A stretch of 64,000 nt of DNA from Exophiala sp. HKRS030. Taxonomy: Eukaryota > Ascomycota > Eurotiomycetes > Chaetothyriales > Herpotrichiellaceae. The notes under the pieces were generated by a model. That model was not told the DNA's origin and made no database searches. It worked only from the letters and a program-made list of their open reading frames with translations. The position numbers and the translations under genes are program-made. The DNA lies in the NCBI GenBank assembly GCA_023897205.1, contig JAHWDD010000003.1:4591665-4655664 (forward strand), in the 5' to 3' direction. This document shows, piece after piece, positions 1-11,733 of this stretch (position 1 is the first letter of the stretch; every line of letters starts with the position of its first letter).

Positions 1-916
1 TCCGGAACCAATGTTGGTGGCTGGAACGCTAGCTGCTGCTTTATGCTTCAACGCTTCGGACGGAATCGATCTTCCATCCGCCGGCCTCAAGCCAGGAACC
101 TTGACCAGGGGGCCCTTACCATGTGGCTCGCTAATTGTGATAGTCGCACATTTGTCTGTGGATATCTCAATACGGAGTTGGGACTTCTATCCCAAACACA
201 GCACATAATCCCGTTCGGCTTTACCAGCAGCAAACCAGTCGTTTGATTATACCAGGCGGACCGGCTACAGCCAGTCCGCAAGACTTCCGTTGTGCTGACA
301 CAGGGTTACTTCATAAAAGCTTACTTCAAGTCTTTCCCTCGCCATGGCACCGATCTCGAAAACACGACCATTTGCAAAGCAAAAATGTAAGTTTCTGACA
401 ATGATTTATCTACCCCTACAAACAAGAGGATGTGCTGCACTGTATTTGCCAAGATGGCACCGCCTTCTCTGAAAATCGCCCACTTGTTGTGCTTGTTTCT
501 ATGTCCCCCATCAAGCCTTGCAGTAATTCGTATTCACAAATGTAGCACCGCTGTTCCTGAACAGACAATCATGTACCGATCTCCGGCGCCCTTCATGCTA
601 TATTTTGATATTCAGTGCACAATGCCAGTATTTTGGCAAATATACAGCTAGGTATTACTGAGATGATACGAAACTTGAAACAGAATACACAAGACAACAC
701 TAACGTGGAAAGACCCTGACGACCAGAGGATGTCATCACGACCTGAATCGGAACACGGTCTTTGATCCCTCGATAGATCTGCCATGACCATGGCAGACTT
801 CTGAGCTGTACATTCATGAATGTTGCCACGACATATCTCGAGACTACCGTGTTCGAAGAACGTCAATCCTACAAAGATGCAACTCGAGAGAACTCGCCTT
901 GCCTCGGAGGATTGTC
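1..916. other. stretch without a supported gene
   Basis: I see no reading frame here with convincing coding character. An ATG near 344 opens a 14-codon stretch that ends at a GTAAGT-like donor near 387. That could be the first exon of a gene, but no matching downstream exon can be recognised. Confidence 0.3.
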
Positions 917-2105
917 TCACGCGACTGTCATGACTAGGTAACCTTCAGCCTTGACCTGCTCATTCGAATCTTCAGCAACGAATTAACATTTGCATCGCTG
1001 TCACATAGCATCTCGGACTTTGCGCCGCGGCCTTTCTTCTGGCCATTATTGGTTTGATCGGGAGAAATCGTCGGCTCTTGTGCCTGAAATTGAAAAAATC
1101 CGAGGTTTCACAGTCGAGCACCAAGCCAAGACATGTTTACCCTTCTGGATTCTGTAGATTAAATAGCATCATTTGTGGCACTGATTGAATTATGGTCTAG
1201 CAGAATCTGGCATGACTAAAGGCCCTGTCGAGCAACTTGACATCTGTCGTCACCAGAGGCCCTCGATCCGTTGACCGATCTTCGATGCTTCCGAAGTTCT
1301 GGCTCGTTCCTCCGAAATATCGAAAGTCAGGAAGACACGCCCCTCCGCCCATGGATATACCCATCTTCTCGAATGGGGTACGTCAAATCTCCCTCGCGAA
1401 ACAGTGTCAGCGACCGGCCCCATTCTACCACTCCCGCTGTCATTCTGCTGTTGACCTTCTTCCTGAGTGACTCGCCAAGACGGAGCGTCTGGCGCATTGA
1501 TGTCCCGCAGGCAAAGACGTTTTGCTTCTGGCCTGGTTAGGTATGACACGATCTCCTGGAGCAACAAGATCTGTATGGAACTTTCTCGGATCATTCCAGT
1601 GCCAAAGACTGTGCAGCTTGGTTAGACCAATGTCTGACCTCTTTGATAGTGCTCTGTGTTCCTGACATGTATCCAAGAGCAAGGAATCTCGAAAGATGCG
1701 AATTTCGGAAGAAGTCTTTTTCGAGCCTGATGCAGTTTGTCAAATCATCATTGCGCGCAGCCACCTGATCATCCTGCGCATCATGGGTTCTGTCAGATGT
1801 TGTTACAAGCGAGCAAGGGATCCTCTCCATTTCTACTATACGCCATAACCTATTTCCTGCGATATCCCCAGGGTAAATTTTGCCCGAACTGTCTGTCCAT
1901 CACGAGCAACAACTGACCGATTAGTTCTTTCCAGCGCTCGCCAACCAGCTGTCGAGGGCTAGCTCTTGCGTAACCAGAATTGTGATGGGGAAGTGAGCCT
2001 ACGAATTTGTGGGGTTCGTATAGGTTGCGTGTATATGTCTGTATATGTGCATTTGTTGGCGTCCAGTCAACTTGTAGGAATTTGTGTTCCGTGCACATTC
2101 CGCAT
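917..2105 (-). pseudogene. frame-disrupted hypothetical protein gene
   Basis: Three minus-strand reading frames join into one plausible protein if small frame changes are allowed. The first piece (about 2105-1890) contains ERWKELIGQLLLVMDRQ. Dropping one G of the GGG near 1888 continues it as KIYPGDIAGNRLWRIVEMER. This runs to about 1592, where one missing base restores the piece beginning IRESSIQILLLQEIVSYL, which ends near 1250. A likely acceptor (TTTCAG, RNA sense) at 1084-1086 opens a last exon that ends at the TGA at 917-919, again with a possible one-base slip near 975. I recognise no family and the start is not defined. It is either a decaying gene or a real gene carrying assembly indels; the density of lesions makes decay more likely here than elsewhere in the window. 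Confidence 0.35.
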
Positions 2106-3844
2106 GCCGCACCCTTACGCATTATTGCCACACGAGTTGGGTATCGAGACAAGGGAGGTTGCTGTCAAACGCTCAACCCCAGGCATCCCATGCGGCGAGC
2201 GAGCAATTGGATGCAAAGATACCTTTGACGTGGGCTTTTCAACGCACAAGGCAAAGGTTTTACATCGGTGAAGCCCATGTGAGTGGGGCACTCCCGGCCG
2301 ATCATGTTGTTTTATCGCAACGCGCGTGCAACGGAAAGGTGCCAATTCAGCAATCCTGAACCAGGAGCAGATGATTGTGGGACAAGGATCCTCTCCTAGT
2401 CCTCTACGTTCCATGTCTTTTCGAGGCGTCGCACTTCATGTTAAGACATTAGCTACTTTACAAGTGGTCAAGTCGAGGTCGGCGTCAGGCCGCTCCGTGA
2501 CAAGGCTGCGCCCCCCTGTTCTGGTAACCTTTCTGTGCCATTTGGACGGTTTGCCCTACTAATGGGAGCCGTGATCTGCCAGGTGGAATCCACGTTACGC
2601 CTACTTCGCCTCAATGATTGGTTATGTTACATATTCACGATCTGGTTCCGGACCTTGGTTGGGACCCAAATTGCTGTAACGTGGCGAAAATCCGACAATC
2701 GCTGCGATTCCAGTGGTCGCGGACGATGTCTACTTGCACTACACTACAATGCATAGACGTTTCGATGCAGCACACGCCTAACAGGGAGCCAACGACCTAT
2801 CTGCATCAGCTCGAGGTCTGCTCCGACCAGCTCCGACATCCACTTGAATGCCCCCTCCCCCTATCTATGCACCACGAAACTCACAAGGTCACAAAGGTAC
2901 AAAACAGCCGTCCTTCATAGCAGGCGAGTTCTGTAGGGTTTGCGAAGTTTGATTTACCCCCTGAAAGGCATGTTGGTGTTAGTGTCTTTCGTGTGACCGA
3001 GCACTTGAGCCAGACAGTCATCACCATCAACACCAAACCCGCTGTATCTCTATCACGTGGTCTCCCTGCAAGAGCAGCGAACATGTCGACGCTCGCGAGA
3101 CGATCGGGGCGCTCCCCCTCAGGCTAGCAAGTCCAGCGACAGAGTGGCAAATCTCGTGCACGAGCGGGACAACATGGTTGAAGACAGGGTAAATGGCAAA
3201 AGTAAGTAAACGGATCGTCAGGACTCGCACCGTGGTAGTCTTGACAACGTCAATGCCATAGGTGGCCATGGGCCGCGAAGCTAGGCTGGCGGCGCGGTGC
3301 GACGTCCACTACGTGGTGGCTGGCACAAGCGCGCCTGAGAGTGTGATGCGGCAATGCTTTTTCATCGGGCCTGGTTATATTCATATTCATTCATGTGGTG
3401 GGGTGACATATGCTAAGCAGAGTGCGGCGGGAAGCGAGGCGAGGATGGGACTGGAGGCTCTGGAATCGACCTGAATCCGGTCTGGTCATGATTGGTCGTC
3501 GATACTCGATCGTCTCTGATTGATTCTCTACATGTCTTGGACTGCCAGGGCGTGTGTCGATAGACTTGTTCCGAGTCTTCAATGGATATACATGTAAGCT
3601 TCAACCATACGCGTGGTATATGTCGTACGTTGTACGGCGATTGCTTGTGTTGTGTGAAGCCATGTGACCATGGATGGATGTCTGTCTATCCCATTTCTTC
3701 TACGGGTATCATTTTATACAAATGTTCTCGTTATCTCATTCCATGCAATGCTTTCCTTTTTATTCGCTCCCGTGGAAACGCCATCTTATGTCGAGGACTT
3801 TGATGCGACTACTACCTGGGGACAGAATCGAGAACACATTTTGT
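2106..3844. other. intergenic spacer
   Basis: About 1.7 kb between the broken gene and the 3' end of CCT5. It holds only short reading frames in conflicting frames, and none has a recognisable domain or splice structure. I see nothing else in it. Confidence 0.4.
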
Positions 3845-5611
3845 TTAGAAATCAGCATCATCACTTCCCGAGACGATGACGTTGTTGATTTTCAGAACCT
3901 GTGCGGGGAATGAGTTAGAGGGTTTCCTAAAAAAAAAGTTTCATGCTTCGAGGAATTCAGCTTACCATTCGACACAGTTGCGTTGCGAGAAGGAGTTGTT
4001 GTCGCTTCCCGATCAGCGGGTCGATGACAAAGTTGGCTTTCATATCTGTCACAATGTTAAATCGGGGTTTCCCAATGTCGGTTTCAGATCACACGTACCA
4101 TTCGTGCCTGTTCCCATGCAATCAACACCTAGACGTGAGTTGTTTTCCTTGATATGTCTGGACTTGATCTCGGCCAGGGTCTCGATGGGACTTAATCCGG
4201 AATTTTCCGCCAATGTCATAGGGATCGCATCGAGGGCGTCGGCAAATGCTCTCATAGCGTATTGCTCAAGACCTGGGGATTTGGCGGCGGCGTCTTCAAC
4301 GGCGATGGAACAGGAGATCTCGGCCGCCCCTCCACCGTACACGACACGGTTATCTCTGACCAGGTTTCGGACAACACAGAGAGCATCGTGTAATGATCGC
4401 TTCGCTTCGTCAATGATCATCTTGTTGCTTCCTCTGACGAATACAGTGACAGCCCTTGTGTTTGCGCATTCTTCAATCACCAACATCTTTTCACGTGTCG
4501 TACCGAATGTCATTTCTCGGACAACACCTGCCTTGCCCAATTTGTCTGCACTGAGATCCTCGAAGCGAGGGACGATGCGGCCGTTTGTGGCAATGGCGAT
4601 GAGCTCGATCTCTGGACCACCTACCCATCGTACGGCGGGAAGTTTGTTCTGTAGAAGTAGATGATTTGCCTCATCGTCGAATCCCCATTGACAGATGACC
4701 ACATTAGCCCCAGTGGCTTTGATCAGCTCAATCATTTCGACGAATTTAGTCTTCTCGTATTGTTGCAATTTCTTGAATTCTTCCACAGTCGAGATGTCAA
4801 GCTTGTGTTTTGTCTTTGGCTTAGGAGGCTCAAAGGCGCATGTCAGAATAGCCAGCTTTGCGTCACGAACTTCGCTAGGCATTTGGGGATGTGAAAAGTC
4901 CTTGTCAACAATAACACCCTTGACCAACAAAGAATCTTCAATCGAACCGCCAGCTTTTCCGTCAACCTTGATGAGTTCGAAATCCACATCTTTTCGCTCC
5001 AGGTCGGCGACTGACATGACAGCGTCGACAGCAATTTTGGCGAAATGGTCATGTGCTTTGCTGACAATCTTGCTACCCAGACTAGTTTTGGCCACCTTCA
5101 TCAGATTTTCTTGTTGATCACGGCTGAAAACTATGTCGTCGCTGATGGTGTTCAAGTGTGAGACTGCAATTTCGCAAGCCTGATCATAGCCGTCAGCGAT
5201 GCGGATAGGGTGGATGCCTTTGTCGATCAAATCTGCGGCTTGGTCTAAAAGCGCAGCAGCCAAAACGACGACACCAGTTGTACCATCTCCAATCTCATCG
5301 TCTTGAGACTTTGACAATTCGACCATCAATTTGGCAATAGGATTTGTCAGTTCCATTTCGGACATGATTGTGCGACCATCGTTGGAGATTTGGATATCAC
5401 CATCAGGAGAGATGAGAATCTTGTCCAGGCCACGGGGACCCAGGGAAGTTCTAACGATATTTGCGACTGTACGAGCAGAGACGATGTGTTGTTTTACTGC
5501 ATCTGTGCCATGTGTTCTCTTTTTGCTGCCTTGATCTCTGACAACGATGAAAGGTCTCCCCGATTCGTCCTTGATAAATTGGGCCTGTGAGAGGTCCAGT
5601 TGCATAGCCAT
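3845..5611 (-). CDS. CCT5: T-complex protein 1 subunit epsilon (CCT5)
   Basis: One of eight subunits of the cytosolic group II chaperonin TRiC/CCT, which folds actin, tubulin and WD-repeat proteins using ATP. Three exons: 5611-4099, 4045-3966 and 3898-3845, with introns of 53 and 67 nt bearing GT/AG ends. The product is 548 aa, the normal size for the family. Visible signatures are [11 protein letters not shown] near residue 55, the ATP-site loop GDGTTG near residue 105, a helical-protrusion region rich in Lys/Glu, and GGGAAE in the C-terminal equatorial half. The last exon encodes the conserved ending with NNVIVSG and DDADF. The start is the ATG at 5609-5611, opening [20 protein letters not shown], which fits the epsilon-specific N-terminus. 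It faces the HP1 gene across an 850-bp divergent spacer. No lesion is seen. Confidence 0.96.
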
Positions 5612-6465
5612 GGTGGGTGTGGGAGGAGATGAAGGATGCGGGAGCGTACGCTTGGTTGATTAGCCAGGAAAGACTCTGGCCGCGGTAGAGTGAATCAGAG
5701 ATATAATGTTAGGTGGGGTGTCTTGTCGAAGGGTGGGATTGAAATGTCGAAGTGGAACGACGACCTGATTCTCTCGCAAGTTCTTCGCAATATGGCGAGC
5801 GTGCGACTTGGTTATTGACGTACTGGGTGACACGTTTGATCGTCAATTGAATCTACCCTCGCTTCCTAGCATTGATTGTCGAGTCGAGACCGTATGTTAG
5901 CAAGCAGGCTGCGGATTCATGAAATTTTTGGGATCTCCAAAACTGGGGATGGTGCCTGTGGCTTGTGGCTTGTGCCTGTCCTGACTTGAGGCGTGGAGAA
6001 CCAATAGGAATTGGAGTAGGAATAGTGCGGAGCATGTGTATGTTCTTGGCAGGTTGCGGGTTCGAGAGCACCTTGAGGATGTCTTAGCCCCTCGTGGGCC
6101 CCGTGGCCCCCGTAACTCCAAGGTTTACAGGCACCTAACCCGCCCTGGGATGCTCAGAGACTCGACTGTATCAAGTGAAAGTTCCCCAGCCAGCCCAGCC
6201 TCCTCCATGATTGAGCGAAACGCACAAGCGAGTATTATTCTCCACCGGATCCCGACATCAACGACTGTACTCGACAGCCGTACTGTGCGTTCTTTCCTCC
6301 CCATCTTCTATGGACGACTGTGGGTGCTTCAACTGAAGTGCGCGCTTGTACTATAGCGACAACAATCGTTCAATCAGATACCGCTCTTCAGTCGCGACAA
6401 TTGTTCCTCTGTCCCAACTTTACCCACCACCTCCTCTTTGCGCCGAAGCCTCTATTATCGATAAG
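5612..6465. promoter_or_regulatory. divergent promoter region CCT5 / HP1
   Basis: The 854-bp space between two genes read outward. It includes a G/C-rich patch at about 6088-6117 built on the word CCCGTGG, which resembles a patch near 51533-51562. No TATA box is obvious. Confidence 0.5.
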
Positions 6466-7328
6466 ATGCCGAAACTTGCGGGTAAGTCTTCGTTGCGACC
6501 AACGCGTGTTCCTTCTTCACAACTGGCATACCTCTGGACCGCTTTAGGACTTACATTCCAACAGACGATCCAGCTTCAGACGCAGGCAGCGACGCAGACA
6601 TCGAGACTTTCACAGACGCAGCTCCTACAACGGCCGACACAGGCGCAAAGGCTCAGCTCAACGGCGAATTACAGGACGACGCTGACGAGGCTACCACGGC
6701 CGCAAAGGTCGAGTCTGACGATGAAGACGACAACGACAATGATGATAGCGACCAGGAAGCCGATGAATACGTTGTCGAGGCCATTCGCAGTCATACATAT
6801 ATTAAAAACAAACTCGTCTACGAGATCAAGTGGGTAGGATACCCTGAGGAGGAAAACACTTACGAACCAGAATCGAATCTACTACCGTATGCCATTTCAA
6901 CTTTGATTTCTTTCAGGCCGAACTTGAAACCTAATAATTAGACCAGACATGCTCGAGACATTTTAGCGCGCTACCGCGAGAGCTTGGACGAACCTCCGCC
7001 TCCCACGCTGAAAAAAACAAAGTCCAAACAGTCATTACGGCAACAGAACTCTGTGGAAGATTCCCCCGCGCCGCCAGCCAAACGACAGAAGAGAAATGGG
7101 AGCCTCTCTGCGGCAACTGCCGCTGAAGAAACCTGGACTCCTACCAAGGAAGACTGGGAGCCTTCAGTCGTCCGGGTCGATGCTGTGGAGAAAGATGAAT
7201 CTGGTCAGCTACTGGCATATATCCTTTTCAAGAACAACAAAAAGACAAAAGTTAGCATGGATAAGGTCTATCGACACTGTCCTCGACCTATGCTGAGGTA
7301 TTACGAAGAACATCTCAAATTCAAGTAA
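6466..7328 (+). CDS. heterochromatin protein 1 (Swi6/HepA-like), chromo- plus chromoshadow-domain protein
   Basis: A reader of H3K9 methylation that builds heterochromatin. Exons 6466-6481, 6565-6886 and 6947-7328 give 239 aa. The third acceptor is the CAG at 6944-6946: the earlier TTAG would lead to an in-frame stop, whereas this one yields LLPHARDILARYRES. Residues 1-72 are acidic and disordered, with a long Asp/Glu stretch. The chromodomain spans about residues 73-122, with the three aromatic cage positions present (Y74, W95, Y98) and the motif YEIKWVGYP. A Lys/Arg-rich hinge follows (KKTKSK, KRQKR). The chromoshadow domain is about residues 180-239 (DWEPSVVRVDAV, LAYILFKNN, YYEEHL). The usual NTWEP of chromodomains reads NTYEP. 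The stop overlaps a GTAAGT-like string, so a short alternative 3' exon is possible but would add only a few residues. Confidence 0.92.
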
Positions 7329-8640
7329 GTAAATGTAAGCCTCCTATAGTCAAAGCATAAGTCGCATCACTAACAGTGTCTGCTAGTTGACCCGACACGG
7401 AAACCCATTTAATCGATATGGGGGATGTACAACAATCTCGAAGGATGCGCGTAATTTAGCCGCGGGCCTTTTTTCAAGGCAGACTTCTTTGACAAAGCCA
7501 GCCAGCGCCAGGAGTTCCGGGGATTCTGCGAGCCAGGTAATGGGTTTTCGTAATGAGCTTCAAGAAATCGCCCTTTATTGCTAGCCCTCATATTGAGCTA
7601 GACAGACGCAGTTTGATGCGAGGTCAGTGAGAAGGAGTGGTTGTCTGAAAGGACACCATCAAGGGCAGAAGGAGTACTGCCGACTTATAACGTACAGTGC
7701 GAATGGAACTGAAGATCTGCCAATGTGCCACATAAGCGCACACGCCAGACAATCACTCGATCCACGCGATGCCGCAACGACGTGCCGCCGTCTCCAAAGA
7801 CAATTTTGTCTGGACGACCGACTGCAGATAGACAGTGACATGATGAAAAGGTTGCTGTTGGGGAATAATCAAGCAACTTGATCACCCTTACGGCACTCGA
7901 GAGCACAATTCAAGCGGCTCTCTTCTGATACAACTCGCCCTATCCATCTGTCAGCATTTTTACAGGTTGATCACTCCCAAAGGAAGCGCATATCGGTCCA
8001 GCTAGCCTTTAGTCTTGTCAATCATCATCGCAAGCCTCATCCCACGTCTTCAATCACGTACATACATAACTAACAGCATTTTCTCTATCCAAGCAACATC
8101 CTCGCTTGCCCCGAATCCTCTATCAAGACTCGGCTTTACAATCGTCGCTCAATCTCCTTTAGTGAATTGATCCTCTGCTACCACCCTAGTTAGACAGGCC
8201 CATGAGACTAGCGTTTGTTCCCCCCCCTTTCTCGCCGCATCAGCGTCGCTGTATTCACGTTGAAAGCCGTACTGCACCATGGAGGACCTACACAGGGCAC
8301 GGATATGATTTACATATGTGCATTGAGGAGAATGGCGTGTTGAAACACGCAAGGAGGGAATGGTGGAAACAAGGTGCAGCTCCTAGCATTCCTCTACTCG
8401 CTGGATCTTCTTCGCCTTGGACTCGGTATCACGGAATCGAGTATACGAGTCACGGTGGGAATCGTCATCATCAAGAACTCTCTCTCCCCGTTTCGACCCT
8501 GCGTGTAGAGACGAGACACCCGTGCTGCACCGTAAACGGTGCGATTATAAGCCCTGCGAAGCTCTACACGCAGTACTGCAAGGAAAACCAATTAAATGTC
8601 ATTAGAAGGACTATCCAAAAGTATAAAATCTGTAGACTTA
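7329..8640. other. convergent 3' spacer between HP1 and RAP1 genes
   Basis: About 1.3 kb between two convergent genes. Long frames at 8202-8918 and elsewhere have no domain, and they partly run antisense to RAP1. I see no supported gene here. Confidence 0.5.
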
Positions 8641-11600
8641 TCACTCGCCCTCCTCAACGAGTTCTCTCAGAAAGTCAAAGCGCGCATTACAGCTGTCTTT
8701 GCCATGTTTATCCAAGACGAGAGCGACGTCCCTGGTGTCCACGCTCATCAGTCGAACATCATCGACAGCCGTCCACACTTCCTTCATGTCGCTGGGTAGC
8801 TGGATTTCAGTGTCGACGGGTAAAGATGCGCGTTCGCGAGATGGGATGGTGGAGAGCATTCGTGTTACTACTATGCTTGCGAGAGAGAAGTCGAAGGAGG
8901 TGGCTTCGATGGCTTTGAAGAGGATGGGCGAGAGCGATAGTGGCGGGATGTCTGAATGTATGGATTTCTGGTACGCGAGCCACGTTGATAATTGTGGTTG
9001 GGATGAGGGATCAGAGTTGTTGTCGTCGACACTGGACGGACTAATGCCGGCTGGTAGTGGGAGAACTGTGTATAGTTCTGGTGAAAGTTGATCAGATCTC
9101 TCATCAGATGTATTGGTGACAGGGGCAGCGCGTAACGGCGCCTTGCCTTTGCCTTTGCTTGCGGATTTGACCTCGCCCTTAGGGACTTCTTCTGAACTTT
9201 TGGAGGAACCATCTGATCCATGTTGGGTTGGCTGTCCCCTGATAGCACTATCTTCACCAAGAATACTCTCCCATCCACCTTCCGGCTCCGGAAGTTCCAG
9301 ATCAAGAAGGAAGCTCGGATCTTGAGTATCAACTTGATCGAACAGAGCTTGAGTAGACAGCCTTCTAGGCTTGTCTTTCGTCGCATTGCGTTTGCTCTGG
9401 GTCTGCCCTTCTGTAGCGGTCTCAAACTCGTCCATCGTCTCCGGTGCGGTGTCAAATCGCTCCCTGTGTTTTGAACGATGCAAGTTGGAATCTGCAGATG
9501 ATGTCGACAACGTCGACCCACGTTGGATTGGGATGTGGTCCGCATCACTTACCAGTTTGACACTCAGTGGACTTGTCATTTGATCAGCAATTTCACTTGT
9601 TTGTACTTGGTGAGTCACGCCCGGAAGGTCCTGAAGTTCCAGATCATCCTCACTCTCACTGTCACCTGCTGCCTTCTTTTCGGGAACTCTATATCGCACC
9701 AACGAAGGTCGAGGAATAGTCTTTCGTGCAGCTCTTGAAGGAAGTTTATTTTTGGGAGACAATACCAGACCTTTTCGCTCCTCGACCGGAAGCTTCGACC
9801 TGACCACGGCTGGTTGTGCCTCAGAAGGCTCTTCAGTCCTAAATGTTGATTCGACATCATCCTCCAAATCACCTAACCCATCGCGCGGTTTATATCGGTC
9901 CTTCTTCCCATGTCCTGACGCCCGCCATGAGACTTGAGCGCGGGGGCCATCTGTGGGATCTGGCCTGGCATCAATGGGTGGTAAGGGTAAGAAATCGTTC
10001 AGAAGGGCAAGATCTTCTTTACGCCGTGATGTGATACCAGACTGAGAATCGGTGTTGTTGGACTCTTGAGAAGTCGACTGAGATTGTGAACCGCGACCAG
10101 CCAGACGTTTCCGGCCCTTGTTGGTTTTTGGTGGTCGTGCTAGTGTAGGTGATTCTGGCTGGAATGAAGGAGACCTCCGGTCATCAACACCTCCTCCAGC
10201 ATTTCCATGGGCAGCTGAGGGGATAATTGGTGAAGTGCCTCGGTTAACATAACTGGATTTTGGAGTAGTCGTTATTTGAGGTGCATTCAATGGATTAGAG
10301 GTGGCCTGAGAAGCTGCTGAGGGTTCAGACAGTCCTTCAGAAAGACGAGCTTGTGTGCCGCTAGATCCAACTGTCAGGCCAATGGTTGATGGTCGGGAAA
10401 CGCCGTGCAATCTCAGGAAGACTGCGCACTCATGACAAAGTAGGTTTCCTTGTTTGTCGTTCAGCCATCTTCTGCTCTCTTCTGTGAAGCAATTACTACA
10501 TGCTTGAGTCTCGAGAGAATCTGGTGGTGTTTGTTGTTTTATAGGGCTCGTCGGTTGTTTGGCTGAAGTGGAAGTCTGATTGGGATTTCCATCGTCTTTG
10601 CCTCCAATCAAATATGGAGCAATCATTTCTATGGCCGTTCCATGTTCTTTGCAATAGTCAGGAATGACTACACGTTCGAAATGATTCTTCCATTGATCAG
10701 GAGTGCGGCCGGGCCAATCCTCCGAAGTAGCAATGGTGGTCCAGATCTCTCGGAACTGATCAAGGCTAAGATGACTCAGTTTTGGTACCAGGTCGTAGAG
10801 ACGTTCGGTCTCTTCCCGACTAAAGGGTTGCGGTGGTTCGATGCGAAGAGGTGGAGAAGGTTGTGGGGTTTCTGATGCTTCTGTTGATGTATCCATTGAG
10901 GTCCCTGAAGCCGTGATTCGTCTTTTCTTCACTGGAGAAGAGGGTCCTCTCCGAGCGATTTCATCTTGTGATTTGCGCTTACAGATCTTGGAGTCAGATT
11001 CTGCTGAGTCCGCGTTTTGTTGCTGCAGAGCTTCGACCGAGTTTGCTGGACCGTCTGCATTGCTGCGACCGTTTCCAGGTCTCTGTGCTCGCTGCTGCTG
11101 CGGTGGATCGACAAAGCGCGTAGAGGAACGTGTCGGTGAGATGTCTAGCCTAGGGATCTCCGGCACTGGTGCAGACACCTGTCTGTTTTGAAATCGGGTA
11201 TGCTTGATGTACCGATCACGCCAGCTTTGAAAGGTGTGCCTGGGATTGATGCTTTCAATCTGTTTGTAGATGTCGTTTCCCTTCCATGCGCCGCCTTTTT
11301 CCTCGAAAGGCTTAACCCAGTCCCAGAGAAGTTGATCGTCGTCATTAGTGAAGGGGATTTTAGATGATCGTATTCCTGCTGCAAGACTACTGCCTTGTTT
11401 GGAGGCCTTGGTGGTCATGCCTATAGCATAGTCTTGCAAGTTTTCCAATTTCCCATTTCGGATTGATTTCTCAACATATTGGAACGAATATGTGCCCGAC
11501 GCGTTGCCTTTCTTCGTATGATCGACCAGTCTGATATCTGCATCTTTGTCCATTGCAACAACTGTGGCTCCGTAGGCCTTGGCATTTTGAATCAACCATG

Positions 11601-11733
11601 ACCGCGAGGGTAGAGCGTGTGAAAACCACAACTTCTGACCAGAAAAGAGAAGTCCTGATGATTGATCGCGATGCTGGTCATCTTCAGTGCCATCGACGGG
11701 CGTCTCACCGTCATCGGCAGCGTTGGATGCCAT
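8641..11733 (-). CDS. RAP1: RAP1-like telomere protein (BRCT, Myb, GATA-type zinc finger, RCT)
   Basis: A single-exon frame of 1030 aa. Order of parts: a BRCT-like domain at about residues 28-104 (LWFSHALPSR, ending QDYAIG); a RAP1 Myb-type domain at about 127-180 (FTNDDDQLLWDWV, FQSWRDRYIKH); a nuclear-type basic stretch near 266-272; a second helical Myb-like module at about 304-365 (REETERLYDLVPKLSHL, PDQWKNHFE); a GATA-type finger with C412, C415, C433 and C436 (spacing C-x2-C-x17-C-x2-C) followed by RLHGVSRP; a long disordered Ser/Pro-rich region; and a C-terminal RCT-like domain at about 930-1027 ending in an LDKHG...FDFLREL pattern. The family (budding yeast Rap1, human RAP1/TERF2IP) sits at telomeres and recruits silencing or length-control factors through the RCT. 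The finger is seen directly in the sequence; whether it binds DNA is inference. The promoter side contains five CACGTG boxes. Confidence 0.88.
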   Translation of the reverse strand: MASNAADDGETPVDGTEDDQHRDQSSGLLFSGQKLWFSHALPSRSWLIQNAKAYGATVVAMDKDADIRLVDHTKKGNASGTYSFQYVEKSIRNGKLENLQDYAIGMTTKASKQGSSLAAGIRSSKIPFTNDDDQLLWDWVKPFEEKGGAWKGNDIYKQIESINPRHTFQSWRDRYIKHTRFQNRQVSAPVPEIPRLDISPTRSSTRFVDPPQQQRAQRPGNGRSNADGPANSVEALQQQNADSAESDSKICKRKSQDEIARRGPSSPVKKRRITASGTSMDTSTEASETPQPSPPLRIEPPQPFSREETERLYDLVPKLSHLSLDQFREIWTTIATSEDWPGRTPDQWKNHFERVVIPDYCKEHGTAIEMIAPYLIGGKDDGNPNQTSTSAKQPTSPIKQQTPPDSLETQACSNCFTEESRRWLNDKQGNLLCHECAVFLRLHGVSRPSTIGLTVGSSGTQARLSEGLSEPSAASQATSNPLNAPQITTTPKSSYVNRGTSPIIPSAAHGNAGGGVDDRRSPSFQPESPTLARPPKTNKGRKRLAGRGSQSQSTSQESNNTDSQSGITSRRKEDLALLNDFLPLPPIDARPDPTDGPRAQVSWRASGHGKKDRYKPRDGLGDLEDDVESTFRTEEPSEAQPAVVRSKLPVEERKGLVLSPKNKLPSRAARKTIPRPSLVRYRVPEKKAAGDSESEDDLELQDLPGVTHQVQTSEIADQMTSPLSVKLVSDADHIPIQRGSTLSTSSADSNLHRSKHRERFDTAPETMDEFETATEGQTQSKRNATKDKPRRLSTQALFDQVDTQDPSFLLDLELPEPEGGWESILGEDSAIRGQPTQHGSDGSSKSSEEVPKGEVKSASKGKGKAPLRAAPVTNTSDERSDQLSPELYTVLPLPAGISPSSVDDNNSDPSSQPQLSTWLAYQKSIHSDIPPLSLSPILFKAIEATSFDFSLASIVVTRMLSTIPSRERASLPVDTEIQLPSDMKEVWTAVDDVRLMSVDTRDVALVLDKHGKDSCNARFDFLRELVEEGE

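Noticed and set aside
3876..4664. 262-codon plus-strand frame
   Set aside because: Complete antisense shadow of CCT5, which is unmistakable on the other strand.
8202..8918. 238-codon plus-strand frame
   Set aside because: Partly antisense to the RAP1 gene, Arg/Ser/His-rich, with no domain.
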